This document shows positions 1 through 5,425 of a stretch of DNA of 7,722 bases, in pieces; the first letter of the stretch is position 1, and the number at the start of each line of letters is the position of its first letter. Made by a program: the position numbers and the translations under genes. Under the pieces are notes generated by a model, which ran no database searches, was not told where the DNA came from, and was given only the letters and a program-made list of their open reading frames with translations. Origin of the DNA: CALJUZ01 sp003387805. GTDB lineage: Bacteria; Bacillota; Limnochordia; Limnochordales; ZCTH02-B6. The stretch spans positions 1 through 7,722 of the forward strand of contig CALJUZ010000110.1 of the NCBI GenBank assembly GCA_937975235.1, given 5' to 3'.

Positions 1-1
1 C

Positions 2-217
2 GGAGCGTCGGGCACAGTCGCGGGCAAAAACGTGGGCAGCGGTCGCAGCGCCGAAGGCGCAGCCGGCGGCGGCGGGTCCGGCGACGACGGAAACCCCGCC
101 GAGCCCGCCGAAAGGCCCCGGCCCATCATCGTCTTCGGATGCGGCAACGCCCGGGGCGTGGAAGCGCTGGAGCTGGGCGGCCAGCTGCCCGCGGAAATCC
201 GAACGGACCAAGATTGA
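2..217 (+). CDS. pgsB: PgsB/CapB-like poly-gamma-glutamate synthase, C-terminal fragment
   Basis: This is the 3' end of a gene that begins before the window; the frame is open from base 2 to TGA at 215-217 (71 residues visible). The last 30 or so residues match what I remember of the PgsB/CapB C-terminus: a hydrophobic strand followed by GCGNARG, comparable to the GVGNIHG turn near the end of Bacillus PgsB. PgsB is the ATP-dependent, Mur-ligase-like amide ligase that joins glutamates through gamma-carboxyl groups, working at the membrane with PgsC. The identity is strengthened by the neighbour: a clear PgsC starts 10 bases after the stop. Oddly, the 40 residues before the final strand are a Gly/Ala/Ser/Pro-rich low-complexity stretch that the compact Bacillus protein lacks as far as I recall. 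The catalytic ATP-binding region is outside the window, so activity cannot be judged. An internal ATG at 32 is not the real start. Confidence 0.8.
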   Translation, partial: GASGTVAGKNVGSGRSAEGAAGGGGSGDDGNPAEPAERPRPIIVFGCGNARGVEALELGGQLPAEIRTDQD

Positions 218-227
218 GCGTGATTTC

Positions 228-692
228 ATGATTGAGTTTGTCATCGGCTTCGGCGTCTTCCTCAACTTGATGACTTACGAACTGATCGGTTTCACCGCCG
301 GCGGGGCGGTCATCCCCGGGTATTTGGCACTGTACCTGGACCAGCCGGGGCGCATCGCGGGCACGCTGGCCGCGGCGCTCATTACCCTGGCCGTGGTCCG
401 GGGGCTGTCCCGGGTGGTCATTTTGTACGGCCGGCGCAAGTTTGCGGCTATGCTGCTGGTGGGGTTCCTCGTCAACTGGCTGCTGGACGCCGCGGTGCTG
501 AAGTGGATGACCTGGTTCGGCCCGATGCAGGCCGACGTGCGGGTCATCGGCTTCATCGTGCCGGGGCTTTTGGCCAACGACATGCACGCCCAGGGCGTGG
601 TGCAGACGGCGGCGGTGGCGCTGGCCGCGGCGGCGGTGGTGCGGCTGGCCGCGGCCGCGCTGGTCTACTTCGGCGTGTTCGGCGGGTTGTGA
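228..692 (+). CDS. pgsC: Poly-gamma-glutamate biosynthesis protein PgsC/CapC
   Basis: A complete 154-residue integral membrane protein, close to the roughly 149 residues of Bacillus PgsC. Signature stretches are an early VIPGYL (28-33) followed by a DQP (38-40), then ILYGRRKFAAML at 65-76 and a late IVPGLLAN (110-117); all have direct counterparts in Bacillus PgsC. Most of the rest is hydrophobic and would form about four or five membrane segments. PgsC is the membrane partner of PgsB; together they are the core of the PGA polymerase, with PgsA needed for export or activity in Bacillus. The start at 228 gives an N-terminus that lines up with the family. The Shine-Dalgarno is weak (GAGCGTGAT), overlapping the pgsB stop region, so translational coupling to pgsB is likely. 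The ligase lies 10 bases upstream and the PgsW-like gene 5 bases downstream, which indicates one operon. No PgsA/CapA is visible in this window. Confidence 0.93.
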   Translation: MIEFVIGFGVFLNLMTYELIGFTAGGAVIPGYLALYLDQPGRIAGTLAAALITLAVVRGLSRVVILYGRRKFAAMLLVGFLVNWLLDAAVLKWMTWFGPMQADVRVIGFIVPGLLANDMHAQGVVQTAAVALAAAAVVRLAAAALVYFGVFGGL

Positions 693-697
693 TCGTG

Positions 698-1882
698 ATG
701 AAAATGCAACGTGCGAGCATGTACCGTCCGCCCGCGGGGCGGTGGCGGGTGCCGGCCGTCGTGCTGGTCGCGGCGGCGGTGCTGCTGCTGGGGCTCTTCC
801 ACTGGGCGCAGGCGCGGCTGGGCTTTCAAGTGGGGGGCTCGCTGGCGGGCTCGGTGCCGGGCCGGGTGGCGGGCTCCCTGCCGGGCTCGCTGCCGGGCTC
901 GATGTCGGGCTGGGGGACGGGCCGGTTGCCGGGCTCGCCGCCGGGCTTGGCCACGGGCGTCCCGGGGGCGCCGGGCGGGTTCGAAACCGACGTCCAGGTC
1001 GCCGAGCGGCGGGCCGTGGCGCTGATGGCCGAAGGACTGCGCATCATCGCCCGGGCCCGGGAGGCGGCGGGCTATCCCGTCGACGCCGCCGTGGACCCGA
1101 ACATGACCGGGCTCATCGGCGCCGAGTGGAGCAGCATCACCACGACGCTGGGGGATCTGCAGGCCAAACGCACCGCCACCAATCCGCTCTGGGCGGCCTA
1201 CGTGGTGCGCCGCATGGCCGAAGCCGGCGTGCGGCCGGGCGACGTGGTCTGGGCGGCGTTCTCCGGCTCGTTCCCCGGCTTCAACCTGGCCGTCCTGGCC
1301 GCGGCCGAAGCCATGGGCGTCGAGCTCTACGCGGTGTCGTCGCTGAGCGCGTCCACCTGGGGCGCCAACTTGCCCGGTTTCACGTGGATCGACATGGAGG
1401 CGGCCCTGCGGGAGGCGGGGCTGTTCCGCGGGGGCACCGTGCGGGGCACCGTGGCCGTCACCTTCGGCGGCGATTACGACCGCGGGCCCGAGCTGTTCAG
1501 CGTGTTCGCCGACGAGCCGGGCCAGGGCGTCGCGGCGCTGCGGGCCGCCGCGGCCCGGCACCCTTGGCCGCTGCTGGAACCCGAGGACCTGGACGAAGCG
1601 GTGGAGCTCCGCATAAAGGTGCTGGCCGAGGCCGGCGGGCGGCCCCTCCCCGCGCTGCTCATCAACGCCGGCGGCGGCCACGCCAGCCTGGGCGACTGTT
1701 ACGACGTCTGGCCGCCCGGCCTGACCACGGGCCCGCGCCCGTGCGGCGGCGCCACGCCCGGCCTCATGCACGTTTTGAGCCAGCGCGGCGTGCCCGTTCT
1801 GCACCTGCTCAACGCGCGGGCCCTGGCCCTGGCCGCGGGCATTCCCGTCGACGGGCGCTTCGATATCGAATCCGGCTTTTGA
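698..1882 (+). CDS. pgsW: PgsW-like poly-gamma-glutamate system protein
   Basis: A 394-residue protein with one N-terminal membrane segment (about residues 18-35, after Arg-rich PPAGRWR), a low-complexity spacer (47-94) and a conserved extracytoplasmic domain (about 95-394). The domain resembles the family annotated 'poly-gamma-glutamate system protein' (PgsW): features include NPLWAAYVVRRM, AAFSGSFPGFNLAVLAA, a YAVSSLSASTWGAN stretch, and INAGGGHASLG. I know of no established reaction for this family; it is recognised by association with pgsB and pgsC. The gene starts 5 bases after pgsC, so it is almost certainly co-transcribed. Start choice is uncertain: ATG 698 is preferred because it just follows the pgsC stop; GTG 695, ATG 704 and ATG 719 are alternatives, and no strong Shine-Dalgarno decides. 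The long open frame extending upstream to 503 overlaps pgsC and is not real coding. The spacer consists of glycine-led tetrapeptides (GSLA, GSVP, GRVA, GSLP...) encoded by a 12-bp tandem repeat, listed separately. Confidence 0.85.
   Translation: MKMQRASMYRPPAGRWRVPAVVLVAAAVLLLGLFHWAQARLGFQVGGSLAGSVPGRVAGSLPGSLPGSMSGWGTGRLPGSPPGLATGVPGAPGGFETDVQVAERRAVALMAEGLRIIARAREAAGYPVDAAVDPNMTGLIGAEWSSITTTLGDLQAKRTATNPLWAAYVVRRMAEAGVRPGDVVWAAFSGSFPGFNLAVLAAAEAMGVELYAVSSLSASTWGANLPGFTWIDMEAALREAGLFRGGTVRGTVAVTFGGDYDRGPELFSVFADEPGQGVAALRAAAARHPWPLLEPEDLDEAVELRIKVLAEAGGRPLPALLINAGGGHASLGDCYDVWPPGLTTGPRPCGGATPGLMHVLSQRGVPVLHLLNARALALAAGIPVDGRFDIESGF
835..966 (+). repeat. 12-bp coding tandem repeat, 11 units, in pgsW
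   Basis: Eleven consecutive 12-base units begin at 835, 847, 859, 871, 883, 895, 907, 919, 931, 943 and 955, and every one starts with GGGC. The commonest unit is GGGCTCGCTGCC. Because 12 is a multiple of 3, the tract reads as glycine-led tetrapeptides: GSLA, GSVP, GRVA, GSLP, GSLP, GSMS, GWGT, GRLP, GSPP, GLAT, GVPG. It lies between the membrane anchor and the conserved domain of the PgsW-like protein, so it probably acts as a flexible tether. Units in the middle (871-906) are most alike, as expected for slippage-driven growth followed by decay at the ends. Confidence 0.9.
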
Positions 1883-1892
1883 TTTTGAAGTG

Positions 1893-1898
1893 TATAAT
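1893..1898 (+). promoter_or_regulatory. Candidate -10 box (TATAAT) for the two-component genes
   Basis: A perfect TATAAT sits 11 bases after the pgsW stop, inside an unusually AT-rich stretch (1877-1907) of an otherwise GC-rich region. A transcript would begin near 1905, about 50 bases before the preferred kinase start at 1959. No good -35 hexamer is found 16-18 bases upstream (that position reads around ATCCGG), and the extended -10 TG is not in the right register. It may therefore be an activator-dependent promoter or a chance match. Confidence 0.35.
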
Positions 1899-1958
1899 CG
1901 AAATAGGATGATGACGGGACGTGCCGCGCGGCAAAATCGTGCAGATCGAGAGCGGGCT

Positions 1959-3365
1959 ATGCGACGAAACACGGCGGAGCAAAGGCGCGGGCCGCTGGTG
2001 AACGGGCGCCGCAAACCGAAGCCGAAGCTGCGGCAGACCGCACTGGGCATCGTGTTGCTGCTGGTGGGCATCGCGGCCGGCGATGCGCTGCGCTTCATCG
2101 ACCTGCGGCTGGTGCAGGCGGTGCGCACGGCCATCGTGGCCGATGACAGCGGGCTCTTGCTGATGGTGGCGGCGCAGGTCACCGGCCTCAACACGCTGCG
2201 GGTGCTGCCGCTGTACCTGGGCGCCTTCATCTTAATGGAGCAGTACGTGCCCGTGGGCGGCCCGTGGCCCCAGCGCATTCTGGGCTACTTCATCCCGGCG
2301 CTGCTGGTGCCGCTGTCGTACCTGGCCATCCGGGTGGTGTTCGGCACGCCCTACGACTTCGGCGTGCCCGCCATGCTGTCGCTGCTGGGCGTCATCGTCG
2401 TGCACGCGCTGTCGCGCTGGCCGCAGGGGCTGTTTCTGCGCATGGCCACCTTCGGCATGTTCAGCTTCGGCTGGCAGTGGCTGGGGATGGCGCCGCTGCT
2501 GACGGGCTACGGCTTCGGCCGCGGCGACCTTTCGATCGACGTGAAAAACGCGGCCGAGTTTTTGCAGCAGCAGGCGCTGCTCAACCGGTGGAGCCTGGTG
2601 TCGTGCGGCCTGTTCGTCGGCATTGCGGTGGTCATGGCCAAGTTTATGGTCGACTACAGGAACCACGTGGACCTGCTCCGGCGGCACCAGGCGCGGGAGC
2701 TGGAGCTGAAGCAGGCCGCCATCCGCAGCCTCGAGGCCCGCTCCATGGCGGAGATGCAGCGGCTGGTGCACGATTTGAAGACGCCGCTGACGACGGTGCA
2801 GGGGCTGGTGTCGCTCATCGGCATGACGGGCGATCAGGCGAAGCTGAAAGAGTACACGGCCAAGGTGGAGCAGTCCGTCGAGCGGATGAACCAGATGATT
2901 TCCGAGATTCTGCACCCGGAAACGAGGCGGCGGGTCACGGGCCGGGAGCTGGCCCGGCAGATCCACTCGCACGTGTCGGGCGCCCACTGGGGCGGCGTGC
3001 GGTTTGAACTGGCCGACCCGCTGCCCGACGTGGAGGTCAACGTGGTGCGCACCATCCGGGCCGTAGCCAACTTGATTCAAAACGCCCGGGACGCCATGGG
3101 CGAGGCCGACGAGCCGGTGGTGGTGCGGGTGCGCGAAGAGGACGAACATCTGTGCATTGACGTCGTCGACACCGGCCCCGGCATTTCGCCCGAGGCCATG
3201 GAGGAGCTGTTTACGCCCGGGTTTTCGACGAAAGACAGCTCCGGGCTGGGTTTGGCGTTCGCTCGGGAGGTGGTCGTGGAGGAGCACGGCGGGTCTCTGG
3301 ACGTGGACAGCGAACCCGGCCGCGGAACGACCATTACGGTAAGACTGCCAGGGGGGATTCAATGA
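1959..3365 (+). CDS. Membrane sensor histidine kinase
   Basis: A 468-residue histidine kinase that autophosphorylates and passes phosphate to the regulator encoded next. Residues 1-24 are basic and cytoplasmic. About five or six hydrophobic segments follow (roughly 27-41, 64-95, 107-127, 135-151, 158-183, 213-230), and they form the sensor; no PAS or large extracellular domain is visible. A coiled-coil-like linker (235-265) leads to the H box HDLKTPL with phosphoacceptor His271. The ATPase domain shows the N box NLIQNARDAM (371-380), G1 DTGPGI (404-409), the F-box region LFTPGFSTK (418-425), and G2 SGLGLAFA (428-435), so all catalytic motifs are present. Start choice: ATG 1959 has GAGAG 6 bases upstream. 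In-frame GTG 1890 and ATG 1908/1911 would add up to 23 basic residues, but they lack a spaced Shine-Dalgarno and overlap or directly follow the TATAAT. The signal sensed cannot be read from the sequence. The stop overlaps the next gene by ATGA, so the pair is translationally coupled. Confidence 0.93.
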   Translation: MRRNTAEQRRGPLVNGRRKPKPKLRQTALGIVLLLVGIAAGDALRFIDLRLVQAVRTAIVADDSGLLLMVAAQVTGLNTLRVLPLYLGAFILMEQYVPVGGPWPQRILGYFIPALLVPLSYLAIRVVFGTPYDFGVPAMLSLLGVIVVHALSRWPQGLFLRMATFGMFSFGWQWLGMAPLLTGYGFGRGDLSIDVKNAAEFLQQQALLNRWSLVSCGLFVGIAVVMAKFMVDYRNHVDLLRRHQARELELKQAAIRSLEARSMAEMQRLVHDLKTPLTTVQGLVSLIGMTGDQAKLKEYTAKVEQSVERMNQMISEILHPETRRRVTGRELARQIHSHVSGAHWGGVRFELADPLPDVEVNVVRTIRAVANLIQNARDAMGEADEPVVVRVREEDEHLCIDVVDTGPGISPEAMEELFTPGFSTKDSSGLGLAFAREVVVEEHGGSLDVDSEPGRGTTITVRLPGGIQ

Positions 3366-4039
3366 GCGCGCAAGGCCGGAAGGACTACGCGGAAACGGCG
3401 GAGTCGACCCCGACGCGCATTTTGGCCGTGGACGACGACGCCGACATTTTGTACACCATCGCCGCCATCGGCGAGGCCGCGGGCTGGCATGTGGACGGCG
3501 CCTCCGACGGCGAGGAGGCGCTGCGGCGGCTGCGGGACGGGAGCGGCTACGACCTGGTGCTCCTGGATTACCACATGCCCAACATGGACGGCTTGACCTT
3601 GCTGGGCCTGGTGCGGGAGGACTTCCCGACGCTGCCGGTGCTGGTGCTGACGGTGGACGAAGACCAGGAGACGGCCAACGCGTTCCTGGACGCGGGCGCG
3701 ACGGATTTTGCGCTGAAGCCCATCAAGGCGCCTGATCTCATCGCCCGCATCCGGCTGCACCTGCGGCTGGCCGCGGCGGAGCAGCGCCTGGACCGGCGCG
3801 TGCCCGACGAGGAGCTGCCGAAGGGCATTCAGCGGCAGACGCTGGACGCCATCATCGCCGCGCTGCGGGAGGCCGACGGCTTCATCAGCCAGCAGGACCT
3901 GGCCGAGCGCACCGGCTTCGCCTACCAGACGGTGTGCCGCTACGTCAGCCACCTGGAGGACGTGAACCTGCTGGACGTGCAGCTGAAGTACGGCAAGCTG
4001 GGCCGGCCCAAGAAGAAAGTGCGCTGGCGTGAGAAATGA
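3362..4039 (+). CDS. Response regulator, CitB/DcuR-like output domain
   Basis: A 225-residue two-domain response regulator. After a 17-residue polar leader, the receiver domain (about 18-135) carries the acidic pocket DDD (24-26), phosphoacceptor Asp69 in LLDYHMPNMDG, the switch Thr97 and the conserved Lys119-Pro120. The C-terminal part (about 160-225) has a helix-turn-helix (ISQQDLAERTGFAYQTVCRY) followed by LKYGKLGRPKKK. In CitB, DcuR, DctR and CitT-type regulators the equivalent 'YG.xGRP' wing follows the helix-turn-helix, so this is very probably a DNA-binding regulator of that family. Known members control citrate, fumarate, malate or glutamine metabolism and transport. The start is firm: ATG overlaps the kinase TGA and is preceded by GGGGGG (3351-3356) at good spacing. 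The cognate kinase is the upstream gene. Targets are unknown; the downstream hydrolase and TRAP permease, or the upstream pgs genes, are natural candidates. About 120 bases separate it from the next gene. Confidence 0.93.
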   Translation: MSAQGRKDYAETAESTPTRILAVDDDADILYTIAAIGEAAGWHVDGASDGEEALRRLRDGSGYDLVLLDYHMPNMDGLTLLGLVREDFPTLPVLVLTVDEDQETANAFLDAGATDFALKPIKAPDLIARIRLHLRLAAAEQRLDRRVPDEELPKGIQRQTLDAIIAALREADGFISQQDLAERTGFAYQTVCRYVSHLEDVNLLDVQLKYGKLGRPKKKVRWREK

Positions 4040-4105
4040 GCGAGAAATGGACGAGATAAATGAAGATAAACAGGCTTGCCCATAAGTAGTGCCAAAAAAA
4101 GTAGG

Positions 4106-4130
4106 TACGCGGCCGCACGCTGCGGGCGTA
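4106..4130 (+). promoter_or_regulatory. Leader hairpin upstream of the hydrolase gene
   Basis: TACGC (4106-4110) pairs with GCGTA (4126-4130), and CCGCA (4113-4117) pairs with TGCGG (4121-4125) around a CGC loop, with a 2-base GG bulge on the 5' side. It lies 31 bases before the hydrolase start and just after an A7 run (4094-4100). No U-tract follows on the plus strand, so it is not a standard intrinsic terminator in the gene direction. Read on the minus strand, the stem is followed after five bases by T7, which resembles a weak terminator, but no minus-strand gene needs one. It could be a leader structure of the hydrolase mRNA. I recognise no known riboswitch consensus. Confidence 0.35.
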
Positions 4131-4161
4131 TTCCAGGCGGTCGCGGAAGAGGTGGCTGCTT

Positions 4162-5301
4162 ATGGGGACCGGGCATTCCGCAATGGGGTGGCGCAGCGGC
4201 GTCATCGTGCTGCTGGCGGCGCTGGCCGTCGCGTGGCTGGTGGGCGCCGAGTTTCGGGCGAAACATCAGCCCGATGACATTTACCCCGGCCCCGGCGTCA
4301 CCGAGGTCCGGCGCCTGAGCGACTATTTCCCGGCGCTGACCGGCAGCCCCGGCGACACGGACGTCTTCATTCTCGAAGGAGACGCGCCCGGGGCCACGGT
4401 GCTGGTGCTGGGCGGCGTGCACCCGGACGAGTTCGCCGGGTTTATGGCCGCGCTGCTGCTGGTGGAGCGCGCGCAAGTGGAGCAGGGGCGGCTCATCGTC
4501 ATCCCGCAGTCCAACGCCAGCGGCTTTACCCACAACCTGGCCGGCGAAGGCCATCCCACGCACATCGAAATCGAAACCGCGGGCGGCGTGCGGCGCTTCC
4601 GCTACGGCGCCCGGGCCACCAATCCCGTGCACCAGTGGCCTGACCCGGACGTGTACGTGCAGGCGTCGGGCCAGCAGCTTTCCGGTTCGGAAACCCGCAA
4701 TTTGAACCGCGCTTTTCCGGGACGCCCCGACGGCACGCTGACTGAGCAAGTCGCGTACGCCATCGTGCAAATCATCGAGCAGGAAAACGTGGCCATGGCC
4801 TTCGACCTGCACGAGGCGTCGCCGGAATATCCCGTCATCAACACCATCGTGGCCCACCCGCGCATGATGGAGCTGGCGGTCATGGTGGTTATGGATCTCG
4901 AGATGCAGGCCATTCCCATCGGGCTGGAACAGTCGCCGGAGGCGCTGCGGGGGCTGAGCCACCGCGAATGGGGCGACCACACGGAGACTTTGGCGGCGCT
5001 GTTTGAAAGCGCCAATCCGGCCCAGGGGCGGCTGCGGGGCCGCACCAACGTCGAGCTGGTGCTGGAAGGAAAAGACGCGCAATACGAGCGGGCGGCCCGG
5101 CTCGGGCGGCTGTACGTGCCCTTCGGGCCCGAGGGCCATCCGCTGGAGTCGCGGGTGGGCCGCCATCTGTCCACGCTGCGCTCGTTCTTCGAGATGTACA
5201 GCTTGTTCAACCCGTTTGAAGGCATCGTCGTCACCGGCGTGCCCGGCTACTACGAGCTGATGGAAAACGGCGTCGCGGCGTATTTGCAGCCGCCGCGGTA
5301 A
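4162..5301 (+). CDS. Membrane-anchored succinylglutamate desuccinylase/aspartoacylase-family zinc hydrolase
   Basis: A 379-residue protein with an N-terminal hydrophobic segment (about 13-28) that acts as an anchor or uncleaved signal and should place the catalytic domain outside the cytoplasm. The zinc site is readable: GGVHPDE supplies His87 and Glu90 (HxxE), and DLHEA supplies His217. RNLNRAFPG (179-187) is the usual substrate-binding Arg-Asn-x-x-Arg element of the AstE/aspartoacylase branch of M14-like hydrolases. A late acidic residue such as Glu298 or Glu302 may be the general base. Cytoplasmic AstE and aspartoacylase cleave the amide bond of N-succinylglutamate or N-acetylaspartate; an exported member more likely acts on an external N-acyl or gamma-glutamyl compound, but the substrate cannot be read here. 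The start is supported by AAGAGGTGG (4147-4155) at good spacing. Proximity to pgs genes makes glutamate-containing material plausible, by inference only. A TRAP-type permease follows after 124 bases. Confidence 0.85.
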   Translation: MGTGHSAMGWRSGVIVLLAALAVAWLVGAEFRAKHQPDDIYPGPGVTEVRRLSDYFPALTGSPGDTDVFILEGDAPGATVLVLGGVHPDEFAGFMAALLLVERAQVEQGRLIVIPQSNASGFTHNLAGEGHPTHIEIETAGGVRRFRYGARATNPVHQWPDPDVYVQASGQQLSGSETRNLNRAFPGRPDGTLTEQVAYAIVQIIEQENVAMAFDLHEASPEYPVINTIVAHPRMMELAVMVVMDLEMQAIPIGLEQSPEALRGLSHREWGDHTETLAALFESANPAQGRLRGRTNVELVLEGKDAQYERAARLGRLYVPFGPEGHPLESRVGRHLSTLRSFFEMYSLFNPFEGIVVTGVPGYYELMENGVAAYLQPPR

Positions 5302-5304
5302 AGC

Positions 5305-5325
5305 CCGGCGGCGGTCCGCCGCCGG
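5305..5325 (+). promoter_or_regulatory. Perfect GC hairpin just after the hydrolase stop
   Basis: Two 10-base arms (CCGGCGGCGG and CCGCCGCCGG) flank a single T, four bases after the TAA. As RNA this gives at least 8 G-C pairs with a 5-base loop. No U-run follows, so it is not a classic intrinsic terminator. It may protect or attenuate the hydrolase mRNA, or mark a processing point before the permease gene. Confidence 0.45.
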
Positions 5326-5340
5326 CATCACGGGCGCCGG

Positions 5341-5400
5341 CCTGCCTGCCGCAGAAACCGACGCGGTCCTGCCTGCCGCGGCAGCCGACGGCGCCGCGGT
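5341..5400 (+). repeat. Imperfect direct repeat of about 30 bp, two copies
   Basis: Copy one (5341-5367) and copy two (5368-5400) both begin CCTGCCTGCCGC, both contain CCGACG and both end CGCGGT. Copy two has about six extra bases and differs in the middle. They are adjacent in the gap between the hydrolase and permease genes. They look like a local duplication; no function is evident. Confidence 0.6.
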
Positions 5401-5425
5401 CGGATTTAATGGAGGCGTTGACACA

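Noticed and set aside
742..1911. Second plus-strand open frame overlapping pgsW
   Set aside because: It is out of frame with the PgsW-like protein, extremely Arg/Gly-rich and has no motif, so it is a shadow frame.
665..2278. Long minus-strand open frame (537 codons) opposite pgsW and the kinase
   Set aside because: Its translation is Arg/Gly/His/Pro-rich with no domain. It mirrors the strong third-position GC bias of the plus-strand genes and crosses two well-supported genes.
5418..5423. Perfect TTGACA -35 hexamer just before the permease start
   Set aside because: A matching -10 would lie inside the permease coding region, where only poor matches occur, and transcription would begin after the start codon.
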